Position numbers and translations under genes: made by a program
Part shown: piece by piece, positions 7,694 through 15,625 of the stretch
Position numbering within the stretch: the stretch's first letter is position 1
Layout of the letters: every line of letters starts with the position of its first letter
Source: Bacteroidetes bacterium UBA1860
Lineage (GTDB): Bacteria > Bacteroidota > Rhodothermia > Balneolales > Balneolaceae
Assembly: GCA_002338335.1 (NCBI GenBank)
Contig: DDIC01000063.1
Location: forward strand, 1-19,754
Direction of reading: 5' to 3'
Length of the DNA stretch: 19,754 nucleotides
The notes under the pieces: model-generated
The model's database searches: none
What the model saw: only the letters and a program-made list of their open reading frames with translations
What the model was told of the DNA's origin: nothing

Positions 7694-8479
7694 ATGATTG
7701 ATACGCATTGTCATCTCTATTTGGATGATTTTAAGGAGGATTTACACGACATAGCCACTCGTGCCTCGGAGGTTGGAGTTACTCAAATCTTGATGCCCGC
7801 CATTTCGATGGATTCGGTGGCTCAAATGGATCGATGTATTGACACTTGGGAAAGTTTCCAGTCGGGAATCTCCTTGTATAAAATGGCCGGAATCCATCCC
7901 TGCGAATGGAAACCAGGTGGTACATTAGATAGAGATACGTTATTCCAAAGGGTCTCCGCTCAAGACATTTGCGCCGTGGGTGAAACCGGCCTTGACGCCT
8001 ATTGGTCCACAGAAGCGATGGCTGAGCAACTCGAATCTTTGGATGCTCACCTATCCATGGCAAAGGAGCTTCAGAAACCGATCGTGCTACACAATCGAGA
8101 AACCACCACCGAGCTTTTGGATAGGATAGAGGCCCATCAAGATGGATCACTTACGGGAGTTTGGCATTGTTTTACGGGAACAGAAAACGAGGCACGGCGA
8201 GCCATAGATCTTGGATTGTACTTGGGGATTGGGGGGGTATTCACCTTCAAAAAAACACAGACTCGTGAGTTCATTACATCCCTACCACTAGAACGCCTTC
8301 TTCTCGAGACAGACGCTCCCTACTTAGCTCCGGCCCCTTTTCGGGGAAAGCGTAACGAACCCTCGTATGTCGCTTATACAGCCCAAGCCCTTGCCGATAC
8401 GTTGGAATGCTCCTTATCAAGCCTCGTAGATCAAACAACAACGAATGCTAGGAAGCTGTTTGGACTCCCACCCTCCTGA
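7694..8479 (+). CDS. tatD: TatD-family metal-dependent hydrolase / DNase
   Basis: This is a TIM-barrel amidohydrolase-fold phosphodiesterase of the TatD family; members act as 3'-5' exonucleases. The metal ligands are in place: HxH at residues 5-7 (MIDTHCHL), Glu in AVGETGLDAYW, His in LHNRET, His in WHCFTG and Asp in LLETDAPYLAPAPFRGKRN. The ATG at 7694 is chosen because family proteins begin just before DTHCHL; it gives 261 residues, the normal length, with no Shine-Dalgarno sequence upstream. The last 32 nt overlap the 3' end of pdxB on the other strand. The specific family branch (TatD, YcfH or YjjV) cannot be settled by eye. Confidence 0.93.
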   Translation: MIDTHCHLYLDDFKEDLHDIATRASEVGVTQILMPAISMDSVAQMDRCIDTWESFQSGISLYKMAGIHPCEWKPGGTLDRDTLFQRVSAQDICAVGETGLDAYWSTEAMAEQLESLDAHLSMAKELQKPIVLHNRETTTELLDRIEAHQDGSLTGVWHCFTGTENEARRAIDLGLYLGIGGVFTFKKTQTREFITSLPLERLLLETDAPYLAPAPFRGKRNEPSYVAYTAQALADTLECSLSSLVDQTTTNARKLFGLPPS

Positions 8480-9626
8480 GCCACGGAAAGGCCTTTTGGA
8501 GTTTAGTAGTGGCAGAAAATAGTGCAAATTCCACTCGTAAGGGCGTTTGCGTTCTCCACTTATTAAAAAGTCCCTCTTGATGCATCTGTTGTGTAAGAGT
8601 AGATGGATCTCCTTGAGGAGGAGTGTTTTCCAAAAGCTCCATTTTAAAAGTCGATGAAAGAGCCATCCATGGGTGAATGGTCTCGATCAATTCTCGGGCA
8701 GAGGTTATCGTGTCCGAAAGCGTCATGACGGGATCCTCTTCTCCTGATAATGCCTTCTTTGAAATTTGCAGGGGCACACCCAATGACTCGAGATGAGTTG
8801 TTACCTGGGCAAATGCTTTTATCCTTGATTGAACAGAATACCCTGCAATATGAGGTGTCGCAAGTGTGGAGGCTTCTAGAAGACCTTGGCGCAAGCTTGG
8901 TTCGCCATCCCACACATCGCAGGCAAGTTGACCGCCACTTTTTGCCCAGTGATAGAGTGCATTTTCATCGATTGTACCCCCTCTAGAGGCTTGGATGATC
9001 CAGGAAGCGTTGGCGTTGGTTAATTCTTCATGGCTCCACAATGGATAGGTAGCATCCTCACCACTCATGATACGTGGCACATGAAAGGTGACGGCATCAC
9101 AAGCCATGATAGCCTCTATTTTTGCCGACCGAAACGGTTTTGCTTGTTGTGTCTCTTTGCCAAGACTTCTTGCAGTCCGCTCTCTTGGTGGATCATATAG
9201 GACGACAGACCACCCCAGCGCATGAGCCAATGACTCAACAGCTTGCCCAGTTGCTCCAACTCCAACAATCCCCAAAGATCCCTGGAAAGCCCCTTGATTC
9301 ATCCAAAGAAGAGAGGCAATGACATACTCAGCCACAGCATTCGCATTCGCGCCAGGACAATGACGCCATTTGACCCCAAGAGCCGTCAACCACTCCGTAT
9401 CTATGTGGTCAATCCCTGCCGTGGCTGTTATGACAAAGCTCGGGGGTGAATCGATCCATTCCGGATACGTCTCTTTTCGGATCTTTGTAACGGATCGAAT
9501 AATGAATCCATCAACTCTCGAGCGAGATGAATCAAGCGAATACTCATCATAATCGATGCACGTGACGCCTGGGGCAATCACTTTTTGGATGCTATCAAGA
9601 AGCTGTCGATCGACGACAATCTTCAT
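8448..9626 (-). CDS. pdxB: PdxB, 4-phosphoerythronate dehydrogenase
   Basis: This NAD-dependent D-2-hydroxyacid dehydrogenase oxidises 4-phosphoerythronate in the deoxyxylulose-5-phosphate-dependent route to pyridoxal phosphate. Diagnostic PdxB stretches are RSVTKI near residue 44, ITATAGIDHID near 66 and CPGANANAVAEYV near 90. The Rossmann loop GVGATG is at 122-127 with YDPP after beta-2. The catalytic triad of the superfamily is present: Arg215 in SRGG, Glu242 in DGEP and His259 in TPHIAGY. At 392 residues it has the extra C-terminal dimerisation domain (from about 305) that separates PdxB from other dehydrogenases. It follows the gene at 9630 by 3 nt and overlaps tatD tail-to-tail. Confidence 0.9.
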   Translation of the reverse strand: MKIVVDRQLLDSIQKVIAPGVTCIDYDEYSLDSSRSRVDGFIIRSVTKIRKETYPEWIDSPPSFVITATAGIDHIDTEWLTALGVKWRHCPGANANAVAEYVIASLLWMNQGAFQGSLGIVGVGATGQAVESLAHALGWSVVLYDPPRERTARSLGKETQQAKPFRSAKIEAIMACDAVTFHVPRIMSGEDATYPLWSHEELTNANASWIIQASRGGTIDENALYHWAKSGGQLACDVWDGEPSLRQGLLEASTLATPHIAGYSVQSRIKAFAQVTTHLESLGVPLQISKKALSGEEDPVMTLSDTITSARELIETIHPWMALSSTFKMELLENTPPQGDPSTLTQQMHQEGLFNKWRTQTPLRVEFALFSATTKLQKAFPWLRRVGVQTAS

Positions 9627-9629
9627 GAA

Positions 9630-10175
9630 TTAAACAGGTCTAGATAAAGGTGTGAAGGGTCCTTTTTGCCTCTTTGAGATAGGAGGGGCAAAAACTTCGG
9701 CATCAATAATGGCTTGACGAGCCCGCTTTTTGGTGGCAAGGCGAGAGGTAGAGGCCTTTTTGGGTCGGCTCAACAAAATGGGGGCTGACAAGATCGAAGA
9801 TTCAAGAGCAGGGTCTTGACCAGGAGCAGGGTCTTGACCACGAGCCGCTTGATTACGAGCCTCAACCCTATCTTGGAGTTGCGTCCATCGATCTCCACGA
9901 GCTGAGCCTTGACCACGAGCCGACCCTTGAGCGGCCATCTCTTGAAAAGGAGAAGCATCTTCACGATCCATTGGGATGGACTCCACTATTTCTTGCCCGA
10001 TGGACTCTAGAGCTTCGTCTGTTTCCATTAAAACATCTTCTGGGAAAGGGAAAAACTCTTCATCACCCTCTTCAGGAAGTTCTTCTGCCAACTCTCGACG
10101 ACGGCGATTCTGAATATAATTAATCAGACCTGCAGCCCCTGCAATAAGCAAACCTATGATTTCAAATACTTCCAT
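9630..10175 (-). CDS. Hypothetical membrane-anchored repeat protein
   Basis: I do not recognise this 181-residue protein. It has one N-terminal hydrophobic segment (residues 5-21) followed by the basic stop-transfer NRRRR, an acidic stretch (28-72, many Glu and Asp), then low-complexity repeats: SARGQGSARG at 85-94 and ARGQDPAPGQDPA at 111-123, and a basic C-terminus. Residues 152-164 (ARQAIIDAEVFAP) look like a short conserved C-terminal motif of other small bacterial membrane-tethered proteins, but this is from memory and weak. Topology would place most of the protein in the cytoplasm. It is the first gene of a pair with pdxB (3-nt gap). Coding status is supported by the uninterrupted frame and the in-frame 18-bp repeats. 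Confidence 0.7.
   Translation of the reverse strand: MEVFEIIGLLIAGAAGLINYIQNRRRRELAEELPEEGDEEFFPFPEDVLMETDEALESIGQEIVESIPMDREDASPFQEMAAQGSARGQGSARGDRWTQLQDRVEARNQAARGQDPAPGQDPALESSILSAPILLSRPKKASTSRLATKKRARQAIIDAEVFAPPISKRQKGPFTPLSRPV
9806..9856. repeat. 18-bp minisatellite, block A
   Basis: Units of 18 bp starting GAGC lie at 9806-9823 and 9824-9841 and differ only at the last base (GAGCAGGGTCTTGACCAG versus ...CAC); a shortened 15-bp unit follows at 9842-9856. Because 18 is a multiple of three, the array encodes a hexapeptide period (xxxGQD) in the minus-strand gene without breaking the frame. Confidence 0.8.
9899..9932. repeat. 18-bp minisatellite, block B (diverged copies)
   Basis: GAGCTGAGCCTTGACCAC (9899-9916) followed by GAGCCGACCCTTGAGC (9917-9932) are diverged copies of the same unit as block A, about 40 bp away. 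They encode the SARGQG/SARGDR hexapeptides of the minus-strand gene. Confidence 0.65.
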
Positions 10176-10269
10176 ACTTTTAAGGTATCATTCCAGGCTC
10201 AAAGAATCACATGGTGAATCCATGCATGATATTGTCTCGAACCCTACAGATTGATAAGACTACAATCCT
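10176..10269. promoter_or_regulatory. Divergent control region, hypothetical gene / pyrimidine-nucleoside phosphorylase
   Basis: These 94 bp contain the inverted repeat CATGG-TGAAT-CCATG (10210-10224) and, overlapping it, CATGCATGATAT (10221-10232). A second block, ACAGAT-N3-TAAG, lies at 10246-10258. Both blocks recur upstream of pyrC. No Shine-Dalgarno sequence precedes the plus-strand ATG. Confidence 0.35.
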
Positions 10270-11637
10270 ATGAATCCATATCAATTTATACGCAAAAAGC
10301 GTGATGGGGGTTCCCACTCCAAGCAGCAGATCATTGATTGGGTTCAGGCCTTTACCTCTGGGGAACTTCCAGATTATCAAATGTCTGCGTTCCTTATGGC
10401 AGGAGTCCTAAAAGGCTTTACACCCGAAGAAACACAAGGGTTTATGGAAGCCATGTTGTTTTCGGGAGAGAGAATGGATTTGTCTGACATCCAAGGCCCA
10501 AAAATCGATAAACATTCTACGGGAGGCGTGGGCGACAAGACATCCTTATTGTTAGCACCGATATTGGCAAGTCAAGGGGTGATAGTTCCAATGATTTCGG
10601 GTCGAGGGCTTGGCCATACGGGGGGTACTCTCGATAAACTTGCCTCGATCCAGGGGTTCCGAACCGATTTATCGTTGGAACAGGCAAGTCATCAATGCCT
10701 ACAAATTGGCGTTGCCATGATGGGTCAAACCGAGGACATCGCCCCTGCTGATAAAAAACTTTATGCCCTTAGAGATGCTACAGCAACGGTGGAATCGATC
10801 CCTTTGATCGCCAGTAGCATCATGAGCAAAAAGTGTGCCGAAGGGATTGAGGGGCTCGTTCTCGATGTCAAGGTAGGAACAGGTGCTTTTATGGAGACAG
10901 AACAGGAAGCCCGCGAACTCGCTTCAACAATGATTCAACTGGGTGAATCGTTTGGGGTGAAAACGCAGGTTGTCTTCACGGACATGAATCAACCTCTTGG
11001 GCGGCTTGTTGGCAATGGTCTCGAGGTGGAAGAGTCGATCCTTGGTTTGCTTGGCAACGGCCCAGAGGATCTCATGGAGGTCACCCATCGGCTTGCGGCA
11101 AGCATGTTTCAATTAGCAGGAAAGGTTGAGAGTATCGACGAAGGAGTGACACTTTCCAAAGAAACCATAACGAACGGTGAGGCATGGGCCAAGTTTTTAA
11201 CCCTCGTTGAGACACAACAGGGGGATGCCGACCAACTGAAGGATTGGATTCAAGAATGGCAAAAAGATTCAACGGTTCATCTTTATACACCCTCACAGTT
11301 CTCTTCTGTGTTGGCTCCTCAGGCTGGGGTGTTGACACACTGCGATTGCAAAGAACTAGGGTTCATTGCTACGGAATTGGGGGCTGGACGTGCCACCATG
11401 GAGGATACAATTGACCCTGCAGCAGGAATTGAGTGCCTCAAGAAACTTGGTGAATCTGTGGAAGAGGGGGAGCCCATTGCACTACTTCATGGACATAAGG
11501 ATGCTCCCATGGAGGTGCTAAGTCAGCGTTATAGCGCGGCGTGGACTCTCCAAAAAGAGCCTAGTGAAGCCACAGAGCAAAGATTTTCTCCACCTCCGGT
11601 GATTCATGGCTTTATGACGAAGGAAGTGGCAAAGTGA
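10270..11637 (+). CDS. deoA: Thymidine / pyrimidine-nucleoside phosphorylase
   Basis: This enzyme cleaves thymidine (or thymidine and uridine) with phosphate to a base and a pentose-1-phosphate, for salvage. KHSTGGVGDKTS at 81-92 and SGRGLGHTGGTLDKL at 110-124 are the family hallmarks. Residues equivalent to the E. coli thymidine phosphorylase binding set are present with an offset of 3: Lys81, Ser83, Ser110, Thr120 for phosphate and Arg168, Ser183, Lys187 for the base. The last signature residue, normally Glu (DKLE), is Ala125. At 455 residues it has the full alpha, alpha/beta and C-terminal domains. The split between DeoA (thymidine-specific) and Pdp (broader) is not decided by these motifs, so the symbol is provisional. 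The CNNM gene follows after 63 nt. Confidence 0.93.
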   Translation: MNPYQFIRKKRDGGSHSKQQIIDWVQAFTSGELPDYQMSAFLMAGVLKGFTPEETQGFMEAMLFSGERMDLSDIQGPKIDKHSTGGVGDKTSLLLAPILASQGVIVPMISGRGLGHTGGTLDKLASIQGFRTDLSLEQASHQCLQIGVAMMGQTEDIAPADKKLYALRDATATVESIPLIASSIMSKKCAEGIEGLVLDVKVGTGAFMETEQEARELASTMIQLGESFGVKTQVVFTDMNQPLGRLVGNGLEVEESILGLLGNGPEDLMEVTHRLAASMFQLAGKVESIDEGVTLSKETITNGEAWAKFLTLVETQQGDADQLKDWIQEWQKDSTVHLYTPSQFSSVLAPQAGVLTHCDCKELGFIATELGAGRATMEDTIDPAAGIECLKKLGESVEEGEPIALLHGHKDAPMEVLSQRYSAAWTLQKEPSEATEQRFSPPPVIHGFMTKEVAK

Positions 11638-11700
11638 GACGAAGTAAACCATCGTCGATCCTAAGAGATAGATGTAAGTAAAGGTTTGTAAATTCCGCTT

Positions 11701-12993
11701 ATGGAAATAGCCATTATTATGATCATTGTGTTGCTGAGCGGGTTTTTCTCTGGCTCAGAGATTGCCTTTGTGTCTGCCAGTCGTATTAAAATGGAGATTG
11801 AGTCGCGCAAAGCGTCTCCCGTGGGACGTGCATTGCACTATTTCATGCAGAATGGTCACGAATTCCTTTCAACAACACTGATTGGGAATAACATCATCAA
11901 TGTGTTGTACGCAACGCTGATGGCCATCTTTCTTGAAGGCCCTTTGATTACTCTTTATGAGGGGTGGCAAGGTGTAGAGCCAAATCCATTTTTGCTACTG
12001 TTGACCCAGACGGTCATTGCATCGGTGGTGATTATGATTTTTGGAGAAATCGTCCCCAAAACGATCTTTCGTTCCCAAGCCGATGCTGTTGTTCGCATCG
12101 TAGTACTGCCATTTCGTGGCCTACTGTATTTATTTCGCCCCATGGTTTGGATTGCCACCGTCGCATCCGAAGGGTTAATTCGACTGTTTGGGATTACCCA
12201 AACTCCAGACGAAACCCAAGTTTTTCGTCGTCAAGAAATGGAAAGCCTATTTCAGGAACTTCTTGAATCAGGGGGTGGGGAAGACTTTGACGAAGATGAC
12301 TCTGAGTTTTTGCATAATGTGCTGGATCTTTCCAACAAGCGGGTCAAGGAGCTCATGGTGCCTCGTACGGAGATTATCGCTGTAGACGATCAAACCAGTA
12401 TTTCGGATGTGGAGCAGACCTTTATATCGTCTGGATACTCCAAACTCCCTGTATATCACGAAACAATAGATGATGTGATTGGCGTCGTTTTTCTTCATTC
12501 AATGTATGATGAACCTACATCACTCAAAGATATTCTACGACCCGTCAGTTTAATTCCACAAAGCAAGCGCGCACAGGATCTTTTGAATGAATTTCGCAAA
12601 ACCAATACCTCTATTGCGTTAGTGATTGATGAATATGGAGGGACTGCGGGGCTCATTACAGCCGAGGATTTGATTGAAGAGGTAGTGGGAGACATCCAGG
12701 ATGAGTACGATACAGAAGATGAATTCATCAAAAAATTGAATAATTCAACCTTTGTATTAAGTGGGAATGTAGAGCTTGAAGACCTTTTAGAACAGTTTCC
12801 AGACATTGGGATTCCTTTTGGAGATGACACACCCTATGATACTGTAGCGGGATACATTATCCATGAGTCAGGAAGAATCCCAAATGTGAATGAGGAGTTG
12901 ATACTTGGTGTGCACAAGGTCATTATCTCCAAAGCAAGCCCAAGTCGTATCAAAACGGTACGTTTAGAGCGCTTAAGTGAGGATTCAGCCTAA
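11701..12993 (+). CDS. CNNM/CorC-type transporter (DUF21-CBS pair-CorC_HlyC), GldE-like
   Basis: This 430-residue protein has the three-part architecture of the UPF0053/CNNM family: a DUF21 membrane domain (residues 1-165, hydrophobic segments at about 3-25, 57-80, 98-118 and 130-160, with the conserved FSGSEIAF and GEIVPKT motifs), a CBS pair at about 216-335 (MVPRTEI, GYSKLPVY, IDEYGGTAGLIT) and a C-terminal CorC_HlyC domain at about 345-428. Relatives export Mg2+ or Co2+, and in gliding Bacteroidota GldE has this layout. The CBS pair suggests nucleotide control of transport. Function here is inferred only to the family level; the old label hemolysin is not supported. Confidence 0.9.
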   Translation: MEIAIIMIIVLLSGFFSGSEIAFVSASRIKMEIESRKASPVGRALHYFMQNGHEFLSTTLIGNNIINVLYATLMAIFLEGPLITLYEGWQGVEPNPFLLLLTQTVIASVVIMIFGEIVPKTIFRSQADAVVRIVVLPFRGLLYLFRPMVWIATVASEGLIRLFGITQTPDETQVFRRQEMESLFQELLESGGGEDFDEDDSEFLHNVLDLSNKRVKELMVPRTEIIAVDDQTSISDVEQTFISSGYSKLPVYHETIDDVIGVVFLHSMYDEPTSLKDILRPVSLIPQSKRAQDLLNEFRKTNTSIALVIDEYGGTAGLITAEDLIEEVVGDIQDEYDTEDEFIKKLNNSTFVLSGNVELEDLLEQFPDIGIPFGDDTPYDTVAGYIIHESGRIPNVNEELILGVHKVIISKASPSRIKTVRLERLSEDSA

Positions 12994-13035
12994 GATTCTG
13001 ACCTAGTTCTCTCGTTTCTCTCGCGCCGAGTTTGC

Positions 13036-14169
13036 TTACAGTGGTTTCACTTTTACCGAGCCATCATGCCAGACAAGATCTAATGTTGCGTCAGTTGGTA
13101 CGTCATGAGCGTTTCGTATCCACGTCTCACCCTCTTGCACGCGTGTATAGCCTAGTTTTAAAGGAGTCTCTGGGTTTAGGCGCTCGAGTTCACTGGTAAG
13201 CAACGATACCTTTTGCCTGTATTGCCCCACCTTGTCTTGAAAGGCTCGTAGTGCATATGAATCACTAAGTTGAGTCACATGCTTTCGAAGACGGTCCAGG
13301 CGTGTATCCAGTGTTGTTTTCAGTCTATCACTCCAGCCATCAATTCGTGCTTGAACATCGTCGCGGTGAGGCGTTACGAGAACTGCTCCCTTGGTGGGTG
13401 TTGCTGCTCTTGCATCGGCGACAAAATCGCTAATGCTGATATCGGTTTCGTGCCCAACCGCACTCACGACAGGTGTGTTGGCTGCAGCAATTGCTCGAGC
13501 AAGCGCCTCGTCATTAAAGGCCATTAGATCCTCTGCAGAGCCTCCACCTCGACCTAGGATAATCACATCAACGTTACCGATCTGATCAAGAGTCTGTAGC
13601 GCATGGACACACTCCGACGCTGCTTGATCCCCCTGAACTGCTACATGATGTAGCACCACAGTCGCTAACGGCCAACGGTTTTCCAATGTGCTGGTAATGT
13701 CATGCAAGGCGGCTCCACCCGCTGAAGTAATCACCCCAATGCGATGTGGAAAAAGTGGGAGAGGCTTTTTGCGCGCTTCATCAAAGAGCCCCTCCGCTTT
13801 CAGCTTCTGTTTTAACTTCTCAATCGCTTCAAATGCTTTACCAAGCCCTGCCTCCTCAAGATGGTCTACAACCAATTGGTACGACCCTCTTGGAGCATAC
13901 ACTTGGACACGCCCTCTGGCAACCACTTGGCTTCCTTCTTGAAGCGTCGGAAAATCAGACTTAATACGAATAGCTACCCCTCGCCATGCCACACTTGATA
14001 TTTGAGCACCCTCATCTTTGAGTGTGAAATAGAGATGTCCGTTGGCGGAGGTCTTCAACCCATTGATTTCTCCCTCCACCTCGACTCTGTCAAACCCATT
14101 TTCTAAAAGTGTTTTAATCTTCTGGGTCAGTTCACTTACGGTGGGTATGGCTTTGGGTTCGGTTTGCAT
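13036..14169 (-). CDS. xseA: XseA, exodeoxyribonuclease VII large subunit
   Basis: Exonuclease VII degrades single-stranded DNA from both ends. The protein has an N-terminal OB-fold (about 8-105, with VEGEINGLKTSANGHLYFTLKD), then the catalytic domain with FPHRIGVITSAGGAALHDI, the glycine-rich ILGRGGGSAEDLMAFNDE, and SAVGHETDISISDFVADARAATPT. At 377 residues it is shorter than E. coli XseA (456), mainly in the C-terminal coiled-coil region that in ExoVII binds the small subunit XseB. The family's TPTAAA is TPTKGA here. No xseB lies beside it: the downstream gene is 42 nt away and convergent. The ATG at 14169 has no Shine-Dalgarno sequence. Confidence 0.94.
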   Translation of the reverse strand: MQTEPKAIPTVSELTQKIKTLLENGFDRVEVEGEINGLKTSANGHLYFTLKDEGAQISSVAWRGVAIRIKSDFPTLQEGSQVVARGRVQVYAPRGSYQLVVDHLEEAGLGKAFEAIEKLKQKLKAEGLFDEARKKPLPLFPHRIGVITSAGGAALHDITSTLENRWPLATVVLHHVAVQGDQAASECVHALQTLDQIGNVDVIILGRGGGSAEDLMAFNDEALARAIAAANTPVVSAVGHETDISISDFVADARAATPTKGAVLVTPHRDDVQARIDGWSDRLKTTLDTRLDRLRKHVTQLSDSYALRAFQDKVGQYRQKVSLLTSELERLNPETPLKLGYTRVQEGETWIRNAHDVPTDATLDLVWHDGSVKVKPL

Positions 14170-14288
14170 AGGGTGAAGATCGCTGTTCTAAATGGCAAAA
14201 AGCAACGTATATTCCAGTTAGGCTTAGGCCTACTGCATGCGCATGATATGTTGAATTCCACAGATCCCTAAGGCACAGAACCTCAATT
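14170..14288. promoter_or_regulatory. xseA-pyrC divergent control region
   Basis: These 119 bp hold two perfect palindromes whose centres are 12 bp apart: TAGGCCTA (14225-14232) and CATGCGCATG (14236-14245). The latter runs into GCATGATAT (14241-14249). ACAGAT-N3-TAAG lies at 14260-14272. A tandem TTAGGC pair (14218-14229) overlaps the first palindrome. These are candidate operator or promoter elements for pyrC and possibly xseA. Confidence 0.4.
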
Positions 14289-15620
14289 ATGTCCCTTCCT
14301 TCATTCGGCACACCTACCCCCAAGCTTTTACTCACATCGGTTTACCCTGTAGACCTATCCAACAAGGAGTTTGATGGGTCAAAAAAAATCGACCTCCGAA
14401 TTCAAGACGGGGTGATCGTTGAGATAGGGCAGGGGTTGACCCCCAAAAAAGGTGAAAAGGTTATAGAAGGGTCCAAAAGCCACAAAACATATGTGTCTCC
14501 TGGATGGATGGATATGCACGTCCATTTGCGTGAACCAGGATTTGAGCAAAAAGAGACGATTGCCACTGGCACCCGATCCGCTGCGTTTGGAGGTTTTACC
14601 GCTGTAGCGTGTATGCCCAACACGCGGCCGACTCTGCACACTCAGGATGTAGTCGAAACCGTTGTTCATCGGGCATCACATTTACCCGTTGAGGTCCATC
14701 CTATTGGAGCTGTAACGGTGGATCGAAAGGGTGAGGCGATTGCAGAAATGGCTGCTATGGTTCAGGGTGGTGCGGTTGCGTTTAGTGATGATGGCGATCC
14801 TGTGTATAATGCAGAGATTATGCGAATTGCGTTGACCTACTCTGCAATGCTAGGGGTTCCTATCATTAACCATGAAGAGGACCTTGCATTAAGCAAACCA
14901 GGCCATATGCATGAGGGTGTTGTCTCGACTCGACTAGGATTGGAAGGCAGCCCCGCCATTGCAGAAGAGGTGATGATTGCGCGCGATATCATGTTAGCTG
15001 AGCTGACGGGTGGCCATGTTCACGTGGCGCATATTAGCACAAAAGATGGGGTAGAGTTGGTGCGACAAGGCAAGAAAAAGGGAATTAGAGTGACAACAGA
15101 AGTGTGTCCCCATCATTTTGATCTCACCGACGAGGAAATTGAACGACGCAATTTTGATACACATGTCAAAATGCATCCACCGTTACGGTCACAAGAGGAT
15201 GTGGATGCGATGATTGAAGGGCTCAAGGATGGGACTATAGACGCTATCTGTACAGATCATGCGCCTCATGCCCCAGAGGAAAAGGATGTGGAGTTCATTG
15301 ACGCTCCCAATGGAATTATTGGATTGGACACAGCGTGGAGTGTGGCTGTAAGCCGTCTGTTGAAACCGGGTCACTTATCATTAACAGATTTAGTGGAAAA
15401 ACTAGCGGTGGCACCACGACAAATTTTATCTCTGGAGATTCCTAAAGTAGATGTAGATCAGCCCGCAAATCTTACCGTCTTCAACACAGAGGAAGAGTGG
15501 GAATACACTCCCCAAAGAATCCATTCAAAATCAAAAAATTCCCCTTATGTGGGTGAAACCTTCCAAGGAAGAGCTGAGGCGATCTATCATCGGGGTCAAT
15601 GGGTAGATAATGAGCTTTGA
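14289..15620 (+). CDS. pyrC: Dihydroorotase, class I
   Basis: Dihydroorotase interconverts carbamoyl-aspartate and dihydroorotate in pyrimidine synthesis. The 443-residue protein is of the class I type with an intact active site: His77 and His79 in MDMHVHLREPG, the bridging Asp168 in FSDDGDP, His195 in NHEED, His248 in HVAHIST and the catalytic Asp323 in CTDHAPH; substrate contact is supported by CMPNTRP near 108. Intact metal ligands argue against the inactive pseudo-dihydroorotases that partner aspartate transcarbamoylase. The ATG at 14289 has no Shine-Dalgarno sequence. It starts a run of plus-strand genes; the next ATG is 5 nt after its stop. Confidence 0.96.
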   Translation: MSLPSFGTPTPKLLLTSVYPVDLSNKEFDGSKKIDLRIQDGVIVEIGQGLTPKKGEKVIEGSKSHKTYVSPGWMDMHVHLREPGFEQKETIATGTRSAAFGGFTAVACMPNTRPTLHTQDVVETVVHRASHLPVEVHPIGAVTVDRKGEAIAEMAAMVQGGAVAFSDDGDPVYNAEIMRIALTYSAMLGVPIINHEEDLALSKPGHMHEGVVSTRLGLEGSPAIAEEVMIARDIMLAELTGGHVHVAHISTKDGVELVRQGKKKGIRVTTEVCPHHFDLTDEEIERRNFDTHVKMHPPLRSQEDVDAMIEGLKDGTIDAICTDHAPHAPEEKDVEFIDAPNGIIGLDTAWSVAVSRLLKPGHLSLTDLVEKLAVAPRQILSLEIPKVDVDQPANLTVFNTEEEWEYTPQRIHSKSKNSPYVGETFQGRAEAIYHRGQWVDNEL

Positions 15621-15625
15621 TCCGT

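Noticed and set aside
7779..8150. 123-codon minus-strand frame inside tatD
   Set aside because: Antisense shadow of a TatD protein whose catalytic residues are all intact.
10261..10266. TACAAT as a -10 box for the pyrimidine-nucleoside phosphorylase
   Set aside because: It ends 3 nt before the ATG, so transcription would start inside the gene; no fitting -35 at 17-18 bp.
11638..11656. GACGA-N9-TCGTC stem just after the pyrimidine-nucleoside phosphorylase stop
   Set aside because: Five pairs with a 9-nt loop and no T-run; likely chance and the next gene may be co-transcribed.
13020..13030. CTCG-CGC-CGAG hairpin between the convergent CNNM and xseA genes as a terminator
   Set aside because: Stem of only 4 bp and no T-run on either strand; not enough to call.
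14218..14229. Tandem TTAGGC as a telomere-like repeat
   Set aside because: Only two copies; part of overlapping palindromic sequence in a promoter region of a bacterial gene.
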